Notes: generated by a model not told the origin, from the sequence alone. A stretch of 64,000 nucleotides of DNA from Spiroplasma eriocheiris (GCF_001029265.1 NZ_CP011856.1:1301715-1365714), one strand, 5' to 3'. Positions 1 through 10,125 are shown, numbered from the stretch's first letter. Translations and numbers: made by a program.

Positions 1-130
1 TAATTAACTTATAATATAAAGCAAACCGCGTAAAATAATTTCGAACCAACCCTCAGGTAAACATATAGATAATAGAAAAAATTCCAATAAAAAATAAGTA
101 AACAAATATTGTATTTAGTATATTACCCAT
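1..130 (-). CDS. Small membrane protein, N-terminal part only
   Basis: The gene runs off the left edge, so only 43 codons are visible. It starts at an ATG at 130 behind a strong ribosome-binding site (GAGGTGG, 138-144). The visible protein begins MGNILNTIFVYLFF and is one long hydrophobic helix of about 24 residues followed by a basic stretch (R, R, K), which suggests one or more membrane spans with a cytoplasmic loop. A UGA codon is read as Trp. SecG is a possibility because secG often lies near ssrA in mollicutes, but no SecG motif can be confirmed from this fragment. I do not assign a function. Confidence 0.6.
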
Positions 131-208
131 TTTATTACCACCTCAGTTATTTCTAACGTTATTATTATATCAAGAATCTTTTTGAAAAAGGGGTCCAAAA
201 TAAAAAAA

Positions 209-631
209 TGGTGGAGATGGCGGGAATTGAACCCGCGTCCACAAACAGTTTCCAATCATCTTCTACAGTTTAGTTTTATCAGTTTTGGTTCATTATAAGA
301 TAATAGGATAAAACAACTAACCTTATAACTAGATAATTCTTTTTAAAGATTATAGCATTATCAATTATAATCCCGATTAGATTAAACTTCTTCTACATTA
401 GCTCATTAATAATCTACAATTAATAACACTAACGATTAGCCAAAACTCTAACAGCGAGTACTAAGCGGCTAACATTGCCCCAGCAAATTGATTGTTCATC
501 ATAAATGCTGGCATTGCAATTTTGTCTTGTTTTTCTTTTTTGTTTGCGTTTCTTCAAACCTAGAAGCATTATAGTCTGCCAAACTACTGCCGATGAAATT
601 CTACCATTCCTGTCGAAGCCAAGACATCCCC
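209..631 (-). ncRNA. ssrA: Transfer-messenger RNA (tmRNA)
   Basis: Rescues stalled ribosomes and tags the incomplete protein for degradation. The 3' end (209-240) has a T-arm with GGTTCAATTCC and an encoded CCA. The 5' end GGGGATG (631-625) pairs with CATCTCC next to the CCA, forming the seven-pair acceptor stem with one G-U. The tag frame is at 547-461: resume codon GCA, peptide starting ANKKEKQDKI, a central MPAFMMNNQ, ending AGAMLAA, then TAG; 28 residues. From memory the Spiroplasma kunkelii tag has the same MPAFMMNNQ core and the same LAA end. Length 423 nt. Confidence 0.95.
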
Positions 632-639
632 GTACTTAT

Positions 640-668
640 AGTATACTTAAAATTAATTAATTTTTCAA
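640..668 (-). promoter_or_regulatory. Promoter of ssrA
   Basis: On the minus strand TTGAAA (668-663), a 17-base spacer and TATACT (645-640) lie 8 bases before the tmRNA 5' end at 631. This is a near-ideal housekeeping sigma factor site. Confidence 0.8.
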
Positions 669-734
669 GATGGTTATGATGGTCGTAAATAAAAAGAATT
701 TTTAACTGACAAGTTAAAAATTCTTTTCCAAATA

Positions 735-2288
735 TTATTTTAAGATACTATTCAAATCAATATCTAACATTACTGTTGTTGTCATATTATCATTTGTTTC
801 AAAAGAAACTGTTGAATCATTTTTCGATGTTACTTTTAATTTTAAATTTTCAATTTTAAGACGCACATCCTTAACTGCTTCATTTAAAATATCACCAATA
901 TTATTTGCAGCCTCTCAGTTTTTACCATCCTTAGTAATTTCAAAAACACTTTTTCCTGATAAAATTGTTAAATTATTATTAGTAATTTCATCATTATTGA
1001 AGTCTGGTTGCACTAATAGCTCTGGTATTAATGAATTAACTAATTTAGTTAACGGAATTGAGACTGGAATTGTAGGAATGATGCTTCCTAAATCAATCTT
1101 TAAAGAAACATCTTTCGTCAGATCATGGTTGAGAAGTTGGCTAAAAAGATCTTTTCCCATTTTATTAATATTTTTATTCCCTAAATCAATATCACCACGA
1201 TCTCACTTGATTTGATAGGTTTCTCATCCTCATATTGGTATTTTTATCATGGCAGCTAATTTAAATGGTTCAGTAATCTTTGAGCTTTCACCAGTTGTTG
1301 TCTGTCAAGATTGAAATAAATTATGAATAATGCTATCAAGATTAGTAGTTATTGGGTGTTTTACTTGGGAATTAATTTTAGTAAAACCATCATTATTAAT
1401 ATCAGTTGGTTTTTTAAATAGATACTGCATTAGTGACAAAATAAGATTATTGTGGTTTTCAGATTTTTGAGATAGTAAGAAATTATGGAAATGAATTAAA
1501 TCAGGAGCCAGGGCATTAATAATATCCCCAACATTTCCACTAATTTTAATTTTTACTCGGGAAGCAACTTCAAAAGTTTCATCAAAAGTAATCTTCATAA
1601 TATTGCCAATGGCAGGAAGTCTAGTTAATTGGTTAGTAAATTCTGTTCATTGTTTTTGATTAGGATCCTCACTTGCAAATGAGTTGGGGATTGTTGTAGG
1701 TAATTTGCCAAGGCTAACCAAGCTGGGAATTAATCCCAAAATTGTTTTTAATGACATTTTTGCCCCATTAAAATTTAATTTAAAATCTGTTAATCGCGAA
1801 ACTGAACCTGGGGTTTTTTCATTAAGGTCTCTTCAAAAGTTTTTAGCATCATTAATTTCTTTAGTTAAAAAATTAACTGTAAAAACTGATTGCTTTGTTT
1901 CACGGTCCGCAATTGCCATTCCCTTATGTAAGATCGAAACATCAATACTACCATTATTAACTTCTGTACCCTTCACATTAATTGGCTGGTAAGTTTCATT
2001 ATCTAAAACAACCTCATAATTTTTATCCATCGGTAACTGGTTAGTAATTATTTGCTTAAGATCTTCTACTTTTAAACTTTGATAATTGGCCGAATTAAAT
2101 AATAGCGGGCTGTCAACTGTTCATTTTGTAAATTTTTTAATAATTTTGCGATCTTTATCAATAATTGGATTAACCACCGGGTCCTTTTTGGTTTTGTTGC
2201 TTGTTGAACCGGGGTTACATGCTAAAATTGTTGAAGCACTACTAGTTGTAATAGTTAATGCCCCTAAGCAGGCTAAAAGTTTTTTCAT
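735..2288 (-). CDS. Large putative lipoprotein
   Basis: A 517-aa protein starting MKKLLACLGALTITTSS with a signal peptide and lipobox (STILAC, Cys about residue 24), so it should be lipid-anchored on the outer face of the membrane. After the Cys comes a short Ser/Thr/Lys/Pro linker and a long soluble domain. The C-terminus ends in an alternating hydrophobic/acidic strand (LDIDLNSILK). Several UGA codons are read as Trp; the frame is otherwise open. The ribosome-binding site is AGGAGG just before ATG 2288. The next gene upstream on the same strand ends 49 bases away, so the two may be co-transcribed. No enzyme family is recognised; surface lipoproteins of this style are abundant in Spiroplasma. 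Confidence 0.85.
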
Positions 2289-2337
2289 TGTATATTCCTC
2301 CTTATTAATTAAACTTTTATTTAAAAATAAGGAAAAA

Positions 2338-3219
2338 TTAATTTAACATTACCTGAAATCAGCCCTTTTTATAAAGTCATTTTAATTTAAGAGGATTATC
2401 AGCTGTAATTGGCGATTCTTTTTTTAAACAACTGTCATTATTAAGAAGCATTAAAACATAAATCAATAATCAGATGTTCTCATCCGTAATCTTTCATCTC
2501 TGTAAAAACTCTTGATGATATTGCTCTAATAGCATTTCTCATTTTAGACTATTAACATCAAATAAAACCTGAAAAAGAATCTGAATCCCATCTGTTAAAA
2601 AAATTAACTGTATTTTTTGGCGAATAACTAAATAATGGCCTTGTGGTCGATAAGAAATTAGCCACATTATTAATTTTAATATGGACACTTGAAAATATAA
2701 TCTAATCTTATTATTAAAATTAAATAATACTAACCCGCCAATAACTAAATAAATAATCCCTAAAAACATTCCATCGCGCATAAAAGAAGCAGGTAACTGT
2801 AGGATAAAATAAATTATTAATTTATAAATAAAATTAATAATAACAAATAAAATAAAACAGAATAAAAGTAAATAACGTTCCTTGTGATTCCGCACAAATC
2901 AATACACCATTGTTGTATATAAAACCGAAATTGCAAAAAATGCTTGAATATTAACTTCCAAATTAAAAATTAAAATAGTATCATAATAGGATAAATGATT
3001 AATTAGTAGATATAAAATTAATAAAATTATAAAATGCAATAAATGAAAAACAAAAGGACGGTAGTAGAAATCTTCGCTAATTGTTTCACCATGGCGTTTT
3101 TTTGAAATTATTGAAAATAACAAACGAAAATAACCAAAAATATAACTTATTAAAATAATTTTAACTAACAATAAGAAAAATAAAGCATATAAGTTAAAAT
3201 TAACTAATCCATTAGCCAT
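2338..3219 (-). CDS. Polytopic membrane protein of unknown function
   Basis: A 293-aa protein with about five or six hydrophobic segments in the N-terminal two thirds (for example residues 8-30, 52-75, 84-105, 113-145) and a more polar C-terminal tail with many Trp. ATG 3219 is preferred because AGAGGGG lies 10 bases upstream; a TTG three codons earlier would be too close to it. UGA is read as Trp several times. It precedes a large lipoprotein on the same strand. The pair at 10387-13628 has the same membrane protein then lipoprotein order and a similar hydrophobic layout, but I cannot show sequence homology by eye. Function unknown. Confidence 0.75.
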
Positions 3220-3317
3220 TTTTTTCAAACCCCTCTTATTTTAGAATTTTGTTTTTTCATATTTTATAAGTTAATTATATCTGTTAAATTAAAAAAATAA
3301 TAAAAATTTTTTAACAA

Positions 3318-3341
3318 AATTATCCTTCATAAGGATAATTG
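3318..3341 (-). terminator. Terminator overlapping the stop of the coiled-coil gene
   Basis: A perfect 10-bp stem (AATTATCCTT / AAGGATAATT) with a 3-base loop includes the final codons of the gene ending at 3320. It is followed on the minus strand by a T/A-rich tail. Confidence 0.6.
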
Positions 3342-4057
3342 ATTTGCTTGAAAAGATTAGTAATACTATTAATTGCAATTTTAATTTCTTCAATAAATTT
3401 TTTAATGATATCATTATAAAATTTTTGATATTTATTAATAAAATTTCTTAATTTTGGAATAATTAAAATTAACTGATTTAACAAAATTTGTTTTTGATGA
3501 AGAAATTTTATTTTTAAGGTTAGTAAAATAATTAAATATGTTTTATTCAAAGAAATATTATGATCTAGGGAATTTGTTGCTCTTGTTTGAGAATTATTTA
3601 ATAACTCTAATTTATTAATTTCAAGATCTAAATTATTAAGATTATAATTTAAATTTTTGACTAATTGTTGATTTTTATCTAATTTTATTTGTAATTTAAG
3701 AACATTTGAAGTATCTTTAAAATAATTTTTTAAATTAAAAGTAAGATATTCCTGTTTAATTTGCCAATATTTATTCGCTAACGCTATTTTTAAGTTTCAA
3801 TCCTTTGTCGCTTGAATCGCTTTATAAATGTTTGAATTTGTTAATAATATTGCTAACTTATTTTTAGTACTTTTAAAAACATAATATTGCATTTTAATTT
3901 GATCTAAATCATATCTTAAATTAATATTAACTTTGCTATTTTTAATATTAATACTTTTATTTAAATTAATTTCTTGTGTTTTTAATTTGTGCAGTTTTAG
4001 ATCTAATTCCGTTATTTTTTTATAGTGGAAAATATCCAAAATTTTTTCAGATTCCAT
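3320..4057 (-). CDS. Coiled-coil protein, unknown
   Basis: A 245-aa lysine-, asparagine- and leucine-rich protein beginning MESEKILDIFHYKKITELDLK. Long stretches have heptad-like spacing, including residues 70-165 with repeated NxxLxxLxxE patterns, and a short more hydrophobic part near residue 165. There is no signal peptide. The start chosen is ATG 4057, behind AGGTG that overlaps the stop of the upstream gene; GTG 4066 or ATG 4060 are alternatives. One in-frame UGA (3797-3799) is read as Trp. The frame begins 9 bases after the TAG of the 290-aa gene, so the two are almost certainly translated from one message. No family recognised. Confidence 0.7.
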
Positions 4058-4066
4058 CATCTTCAC

Positions 4067-4939
4067 CTAGCGTGTATTATTATCAATATTGTTTTTATTT
4101 TTCTTAATTAAATTGACTTTTTCATTAAAAACCCCAATAGCTGATAATATAATTTCATTTCTATTTTGTAAAATTTGTTTTGAAAAATCTAGTTCATGAT
4201 CTTTTTGCTCAGTCCGCAACTTTTCGTGATAATCTTTAAATAATCTCTGAATTTCTGCCAATAACATTTCATTATTAATATCTTCTTTTAAAATTTCAAA
4301 ATCAAAAACAGGAAAAACAGTATTTTTAAATTTTGAATAATTTTCAATTTTATTATTGTAATATGAATATAAAGCATTTTTAACATCATTTAGCAAATTA
4401 ATTATATTCCTAATGCTCTTAATTTCCATTAAATCTTTTGTCGGTTCTATTAGCGAATCATTTTGAAAAACTGACTGTGTTATTGAATCAAGGGTATTAA
4501 ATTTGCCTTTTAACTCTTGCAATATTTTTTTTTGAATTAACATTCATTCAATAAAAAATGAATTATGAGATACATGTTCTTTTCGTTGATGCTCAAAAGA
4601 CTCAAATATTAAAGAAATATCGCTAACTTCTTGAGGCGTTGCATTGGCAAGCATGTTAAAAATACTTGCTTTAAATTTAAAATACTCATTTTTTTCAATA
4701 AATACTAAATTTTCTTTTTGGTTAAAAAACTGTACGATTTCATTCGCATTGATGGTACTAATTTGTGACAATTCTTTTAAAAGTCCCATTTTAAAATCAG
4801 CAAAAGTTTTGAAAGACTGTTGGTCAAGAATTTCTAACGAAATTAATTCATTTAAAAATAACTTAGTTTCTTCCTCTAACTTAAGTTTTATTTCTTCCAA
4901 GATAAATAAGCTGGCAGGGGCTTTGGTGTTGATACTCAT
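4067..4939 (-). CDS. Coiled-coil protein, unknown, first gene of a pair
   Basis: A 290-aa soluble, mostly helical and highly charged protein starting MSINTKAPASLFILEEIK. Helix-rich segments cover residues 12-60 and 215-285. One UGA (4544-4546) is read as Trp. The ribosome-binding site AAAGGA lies upstream of ATG 4939. The gene is head of a two-gene unit with the 245-aa coiled-coil protein and is divergent from the MBL-fold hydrolase gene. No catalytic motif, signal peptide or membrane span can be seen. I do not recognise the family. Confidence 0.75.
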
Positions 4940-4963
4940 ATAAACGGTCCTTTCTTTAAATAA

Positions 4964-5000
4964 AAAATGCCATAAAAATCAAAGACTCTTATGGCATTTT
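4964..5000. other. Perfect hairpin in a divergent intergenic region
   Basis: AAAATGCCATAA (4964-4975) and its exact reverse complement (4989-5000) form a 12-bp stem with a 13-base loop. The stem ends in A and T runs on either strand, so it could terminate transcription in both directions. It lies 25 bases upstream of the start of a minus-strand gene, so it may instead be a 5' leader structure. Confidence 0.6.
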
Positions 5001-5192
5001 AAATGCTCTATCATTATTTATTAACTTAATTATATAAGAAAAAAGAAAATTAAAAATGAAAAGCAAGCAATTATTTTAAACATTTAATTTGTTTAAATCT
5101 TAAGTTTTAATTTATTCTTAATTTTCTAATATTTTTAATAATTATTTTATTTAAAAGTGATATATTAATTATTAAGAAAAGGAGAAAAACTA

Positions 5193-5840
5193 ATGATAAA
5201 ACAATTTACTGATAAAAATTTAAATAGCCAAAACACTTATGTAGTTTCCAACAATAACAATGCGATTATGATTGATGCTTCTACCAGTGTTGAAGAAGCG
5301 ATTCAATATATTTTGGATAATAATCTTAATCTTCATGCACTAATTATTACTCATGGCCATTGGGATCATTTAATTGGTATAAACACTTTGCTGACAAAAT
5401 TTCCGGATGTTAAGGTCTATATTAATGAATGAGATAAAATTTGTTTAACTTCAACAGAGCACAATTTATCGAAATACCGCCAAATTAATTTTACTGTTAC
5501 TGAACCAATTAATAATTTAATCCCCATTCAGGGTTCGAAAAATATTTGTGAAATTGGTTATGAAATTCAATTAAAACATATTCCGGGGCATACCCCTGGC
5601 AGTCAATATATTTTAATTAAAGAGTTACAAACAATTTTTATTGGTGATACTATTTTTAAAGACAAAATTGACTTTCATGATATTCCATATTGTGATATTG
5701 AATATTTTAAAAATTCATTAATCCAAATTATGATGCTAGATGATGAACTTCTGGTTTATCCTGGCCACTATGAAAGTTTTTCTTTGAAAGAAGCAATTAA
5801 AAATAATGATGAGTTAAATGAGTTTCTACAAGTTAAATAA
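5193..5840 (+). CDS. MBL-fold metallohydrolase (glyoxalase II-like)
   Basis: A 215-aa soluble metallo-beta-lactamase-fold hydrolase. Metal-binding motifs are in the usual order: THGHWDH (about residue 54), PGHTPGSQ (about 131), GDTIF (about 149) and PGHYES near the C-terminus. Family knowledge says two metal ions and hydrolysis of a thioester or similar bond; the substrate cannot be told from sequence. One UGA is read as Trp. ATG 5193 follows AAGGAG. The gene is single, convergent with the MATE gene whose stop is 6 bases away, and its terminator lies inside the 3' end of that gene. Confidence 0.9.
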
Positions 5841-5846
5841 ATTATG

Positions 5847-7259
5847 CTAAGGTTGTTGGGTAATAATCTCGCCATGTTGTTCATGAGATTCTCCAACAAT
5901 TTTTTTATTTCAGGGTACAATTTTATATAAAAGATAAGAAGTGATAAAATCAATAATTTTACTTAAACAAGAAATCATCATAATTCATTTAATATCAATG
6001 TGAGCTCAGCGTAATAGGGCAAAGGTTACAAAAATATCAACGATTCAGATCAAAAATAAGTCAAAAACACTAACAATTAAGGTATAACCCCCTGAATATA
6101 AGAAGTTAAATAAAGGTTGGAGCATATTAATACAAAAATAAGTAAAAGCACTAAAGGCCATAAACCAAGTTGTTAAGTATAATGCTTCAGCAGTTAAATT
6201 AGGGAATAGTGTTTTAGGTACTCAAAAGGCACAACTTACAATAATTAACGAGTTAATAAAACTTAACTTTAAAATTTTTGCGGCATTCTCTTTGGCTAAA
6301 TCCAATTCGCCAGCCCCCAAATTTTTCCCAACATATAAACTAACTAAGGCATTATAACCCCGGAAAGTTGAATAAAAAATTGCAATTGCACTACCAGTAA
6401 TTTGGGCAGCTGCTACTACACTGGTATCACCATAATAAGAATATAACGAAGTTTGAACCACGATAGAAGCACCAAATAACATGTTACTAATTCATAATGG
6501 TAAAAATGCTTTAATATATTTCTTATGCATATCACGACTAATTTTAAAAATATTTAAATTTGGCCGATAAATTGGTTTTTTAATAATTAAATAACCTAAA
6601 AAAATTAAACATTCAACTATTCTGGCTACAATTAAACTAATTGCCATCCCAACAATTCCTAGGTTAGGCGAATTATGATATGGCAATGATAATATACACA
6701 CCAAAAAAGTATTTAAGCATAAAGATGATAAGGCAGTAAAAAATGGGACTTTCACATTACCACAAGTATTCATTGTTAATGACATTACATAAGCAAATCC
6801 TAATAAGGGATAATTCCAGGCCGTTAGTTGACTATAATGTGTTCCAATTTCACTCGCTTTTTGATGGTGTTGATCAGTTGTCCCTAAAATTAATCCTAAG
6901 ATTTCTTTACTAAATAATTCTAAAATAATGATAAACAACACGGAAAAAATTAAAGTATAAAATAATTTAATATTTGTTGTTTCTTGAACCTTATGATCGT
7001 CTTTACTTCCTAAATATTGGGCAGTAAAAATATTGCCAGCAGCAATAATAGCAAAAAAGATGTACCATACTAAATCATAAATATTACTAGAAGAAGCAAC
7101 TCCAGCGACTGTATCAGTATCACCAAATTGACCAACAATAAAATTATTCATTAATCCTAATAATGTTTCAACCAATGCTTGAACACAAATTGGAATCATA
7201 AATAACCAGGCATTTCGGTAAAAAACTCAAATTGATTCTGTCGTTTTTTGGCTTTGCAT
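5847..7259 (-). CDS. MATE family multidrug/cation antiporter
   Basis: A 470-aa membrane exporter with about 12 hydrophobic segments. Recognisable MATE features include IPICVQALVETLLGLMNNFIV near residue 22-42, the SSNIYDLVWYIFFAIIAAGNIFTAQYLG segment near residue 60, and the matching second-half segment with GRNLGA-like YVGKNLGAGELDLAKENA. Family members export drugs or metabolites in exchange for Na+ or H+; the substrate is not predictable. ATG 7259 follows GAGGTG. Several UGA codons encode Trp. The stop TAG is at 5849-5847, with the C-terminus ending GEIITQQP. Confidence 0.9.
5854..5907 (+). terminator. Terminator of the MBL gene inside the MATE coding end
   Basis: A two-part stem (TTGTTGG / CCAACAA outside and AATCTC / GAGATT inside) is followed by seven T on the plus strand. 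It starts 13 bases after the MBL stop and overlaps the last codons of the convergent MATE gene. Confidence 0.65.
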
Positions 7260-7424
7260 TTTGTCACCTCTTCTTTACTCTTTATTCCATATAAAAAAAT
7301 ATTTTAATGCCCATTAAGTTCCTAGATTAAAATATCGCGATCATTTCTAAAATAAATAAATTTATTAGTATCTTAATATTATCATAAAATTTTGACTTTT
7401 CTTGGTTTGAAATTGATTTAGTAA

Positions 7425-7455
7425 GAAAAAGCAATGGTAATCCCCATTGCTTTTG
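7425..7455 (-). terminator. Terminator after rplL
   Basis: AGCAATGG / CCATTGCT stem with a six-base loop, followed on the minus strand by TTTTTC, about 25 bases after the rplL stop. Confidence 0.75.
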
Positions 7456-7474
7456 TTATGGAATAATAATTAAA

Positions 7475-7843
7475 TTATTTTAACTCAATTGTTGCTCCAG
7501 CCGCAACTAATTGACCTTTAATTTCTTCTCCTTCTTCAGGTTTAACTTTTGCTTTAATAACAGCTGGTAATTTTTCAACAACTGCTTTGGCATCCATTAA
7601 TCCTTTTCCTGTTAGTTGCCCAACTAATTTAATAACTGCAACTTTACTTTGTCCAGCGTCAGTTAACACAACATCAACTTCAGTTGGTGCTCCCGTTGCC
7701 GCTCCACCATCAGCAGCAGGGGCTGCGATGGTTGCCGCTGCTACTACTCCAAAGTGATCTTCGATTGCTTTTACTAATTCATTTAATTCAGCTAGTTTCA
7801 TATCTTCTAGCGCTTTAATAATATCGTCTTTTGACATTGCCAT
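7475..7843 (-). CDS. rplL: Ribosomal protein bL12 (L7/L12)
   Basis: A 122-aa stalk protein that recruits elongation factors to the large subunit. An N-terminal dimerisation helix (MAMSKDDIIKALEDMKLAEL), an Ala/Gly-rich hinge (about residues 35-52) and the conserved C-terminal domain ending VKPEEGEEIKGQLVAAGATIELK can be read. AGGAGG precedes ATG. It lies 51 bases after rplJ on the same strand and shares its leader and promoter. Confidence 0.97.
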   Translation of the reverse strand: MAMSKDDIIKALEDMKLAELNELVKAIEDHFGVVAAATIAAPAADGGAATGAPTEVDVVLTDAGQSKVAVIKLVGQLTGKGLMDAKAVVEKLPAVIKAKVKPEEGEEIKGQLVAAGATIELK

Positions 7844-7894
7844 AATTTCTAATCCTCCTGTTAATTTGGTATTTTTTAATTTTAAATAATTAAA

Positions 7895-8386
7895 TTATTC
7901 GCTACGAGTTTTTGCAATTTCTTTAACTGCAATTGCAAACATTCGTAAGGGGTATAATAAACTTGATGCAAACATTGAAAGTAATTCATCTTTGGTTGGT
8001 AGTAATGCAATTTCAGTAATTGCTTTAGTATCCAACACTTTACCTTCATAAATTCCCGCTTTTAATTTTAATGCTGGGTGTTTTTTTGCAAATTTTGCTA
8101 AAGTTTTTGCTGCTGCCATCTCTTCACCTGTACCAAAAGCAAATGCATTAGGACCTGTTAAGAATTGATCTAATTCTCCAAATCCTGCTTCTTTAGCCGC
8201 CAAGCTTACTAAATTATTTTTATAAACTTTAATGCTAACACTTTTTTCAGTTAATGTTCTTCTTAACTCTGTAAACTCTGCTACTGTTAATTTTTGATAT
8301 TCAACAATAACCGCTGAATTAGCAGTTTTTAAATTATCAACAATTTCTTTAACAACAGCTGTTTTCTTTTGTAATGCTGGCTTCAT
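7895..8386 (-). CDS. rplJ: Ribosomal protein uL10
   Basis: A 163-aa protein that anchors the L7/L12 dimers to the large subunit. It starts MKPALQKKTAVVKEIVDNLK and contains the family segments ANSAVIVEYQKLTVAEFTELR and KVYKNNLVSLAAKEAGF. ATG 8386 follows AGGAGG. First gene of rplJ-rplL; the 190-nt leader holds an attenuator-like hairpin, matching the known autoregulation of this operon by L10 binding to its own leader RNA. Confidence 0.97.
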   Translation of the reverse strand: MKPALQKKTAVVKEIVDNLKTANSAVIVEYQKLTVAEFTELRRTLTEKSVSIKVYKNNLVSLAAKEAGFGELDQFLTGPNAFAFGTGEEMAAAKTLAKFAKKHPALKLKAGIYEGKVLDTKAITEIALLPTKDELLSMFASSLLYPLRMFAIAVKEIAKTRSE

Positions 8387-8403
8387 TCTTTGCCTCCTAT
8401 AAC

Positions 8404-8444
8404 TATTAATAAAATAAAAGCAATTAATAATAACTATTAATTGC
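8404..8444 (-). terminator. Attenuator hairpin in the rplJ leader
   Basis: GCAATTAATA / TATTAATTGC, a perfect 10-bp stem with a 5-base loop (8420-8444), is followed on the minus strand by TTTTATTTTATT. It ends about 20 bases before the rplJ start, so it would stop transcription before the gene unless read through or refolded. Confidence 0.7.
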
Positions 8445-8573
8445 CAGAAACATTATAAAAATAAACATATAAATATTTAATTACATGTCATAATGCCTCG
8501 GCAACATTATTAAGATTATATAAATAATCCGTTGCTGTCTATGGTATTTTAGATGACTATTGGTACAATACCA
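8445..8573 (-). promoter_or_regulatory. L10-type leader RNA
   Basis: The transcribed region upstream of the attenuator contains GGTATT (8573-8568 area) pairing with AATACC, and a GCAACGG ... TGTTGCC pair. This arrangement of stems before a terminator resembles the L10 leader of low-GC Gram-positives. Fine structure needs a covariance search. Confidence 0.6.
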
Positions 8574-8579
8574 AGATAT

Positions 8580-8608
8580 ATATTATTATATTTAAGAGTT
8601 CATGTCAA
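8580..8608 (-). promoter_or_regulatory. Promoter of rplJ-rplL
   Basis: TTGACA (8608-8603), 17-base spacer, TAATAT (8585-8580) on the minus strand. Confidence 0.75.
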
Positions 8609-8632
8609 TGAGTTTCTAAGTATTTAAATAAA

Positions 8633-8660
8633 ATTGTATTGCAAAATTATGCAATACAAT
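8633..8660 (-). terminator. Terminator after the 331-aa gene
   Basis: ATTGTATTGC / GCAATACAAT, a 10-bp perfect stem with an 8-base loop, followed on the minus strand by TTTTATTT. It starts 6 bases after the stop at 8667. Confidence 0.75.
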
Positions 8661-8666
8661 GGGATT

Positions 8667-9662
8667 TTAATCTCTTGTTATTTGATCTGATTTTGTTGAC
8701 CTTTGTTTTTTCTTATTTTCTTTTGCTTTTTCTAAATTTTTTAACTTTTTCTTAACTAATGATTCAACTTTTGCTAGAGTTCGTGTTTTTGATGAACTAG
8801 TACTAGGTTTGGGATCAGGTTTCGATGAAGATAACGAGGGATTAACTATTTCTCGTAACCTACCAATCGGATCTGATTTTCTAATTGCTGTTAAATTTAA
8901 ATTTGCTGCTAAATGATTATATGAACTATCATCAATTATGCTAAGAATTTCACTAGCATTAAGAGCTTGAAGTTCTTTTAATTGGGCTAATAATTTATTA
9001 TAATATTTAGGATCTGAAGCTCTATTTATTTTTTTACCCAATGATCCTGAAATTGTTGTAGCTTTGTACTCTACCTTTTTTAAAAACAGATCATAAAATT
9101 TATTAACTTTTGCAATTGATTCTAAAAATATCGGGTTAATATCTTTTCTTGAGATATTATCTAAGTTTTTTTCAATTTCTTTAAAATATGCGAGAGTTTC
9201 TTGTTTGCATTGAAAAATTTCTTCATATTTTTCTTTCTTATAATTTTTATGTTCCTTCTCTTTATTTAATAAATGGGGGTGATTACTTAAACTAATAAAA
9301 TTTTGCATTAATAATTTTAAAGCAATTACCTGGGGAAATTTTTGGTTATTTTCCCGCATTAAATTTTTAGCTTCCGCCATAAGTTCTTTTACTTCTTCAA
9401 TTTTCTCTCTTGTTTGTTGCTGCTGTTGGTCAAAACTAAGTGGTTCCTCATTAGCATTTTCTGGTTGCCGATTTGCCACATTAGCACTTGCTTGGGCTAA
9501 TTGTTGCTCTTCATTTTCAAATTCTTGTTCATATTTTTTAAAAGTTATATTAAATAAAAAACAAAAGAATCATCGAAAATAACTTTTTTTCTTATAAAAT
9601 TTTAATCTCCGCTTTTGCTTAGAAATTTCTACTTCCGTTCTTTTTTTTCATCAATTAAACAT
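8667..9662 (-). CDS. Membrane-anchored coiled-coil protein, unknown
   Basis: A 331-aa protein. The N-terminus is basic (MFNWWKKRTEVEISKQKRR) and is followed by an aromatic membrane segment (about residues 28-40, FRWFFCFLFNITF). Next come Gln/Glu-rich helices with a QQQQQ run (about residue 79), a long helical middle, a Ser/Pro linker (about 275-288), and a Lys-rich coiled C-terminus. ATG 9662 is chosen because AAAGGA lies 9 bases upstream; the frame from there to a downstream GTG at 9479 is open with UGA read as Trp. Single gene with its own terminator. No family recognised. Confidence 0.75.
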
Positions 9663-9880
9663 TCAATCAAATCCTTTCTTTAAAAATTAAAAATATATTT
9701 GTTTAAATAGCGTTCATAATTTTTGAATAAAAGTTTATGTTCAAACGTTATGTCAAATTTTTTTCTTTTTAAATTCATATTAATTTTTTAAATTAATATT
9801 GGAATTTTAATGAAAATTAAATTAATTTCAAAAAAATAAACCATTAAATTTATGTAAAAGAATACTTAAAAAAATAAAAA

Positions 9881-9909
9881 AGTACCTAAAAAATAATTTT
9901 TTAGGTACT
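9881..9909. terminator. Bidirectional terminator-like hairpin
   Basis: AGTACCTAAAAAA and its reverse complement form a 13-bp stem with a 3-base loop, flanked by A and T runs. Confidence 0.65.
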
Positions 9910-10008
9910 TTTAGTACTCAATTTACATATAGTTATTATAAATAATTTTTCAAAAAAACAATAACTAATTTGAAAGTCACACTATATAATCCTTAGAAAA
10001 AGAAAACA

Positions 10009-10037
10009 TTTACAAATAATAGTTTTTATGCTAAGAT
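10009..10037 (+). promoter_or_regulatory. Promoter for a putative small RNA
   Basis: TTTACA (10009-10014), 17-base spacer ending in TGC (extended -10), TAAGAT (10032-10037), plus strand. No coding gene follows. Confidence 0.6.
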
Positions 10038-10043
10038 AAAAAT

Positions 10044-10125
10044 GGTTATAAAAAGTGAGAGTTAACCACTCCCATTGTAGTTTTATTTAGTCCTACAAAT
10101 TTCTGAGGTTAGTAGGACTTTTTTT
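10044..10125 (+). ncRNA. Putative small RNA with intrinsic terminator
   Basis: About 82 nt from the predicted transcription start to the end of a strong terminator: AGTCCTAC (10089-10096), 15-base loop, GTAGGACT, then seven T (10119-10125). It contains the left arm of a larger inverted repeat (GTGAGAG...ACCACT). No start codon with a ribosome-binding site was seen. Transcription is inferred only. Confidence 0.5.
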
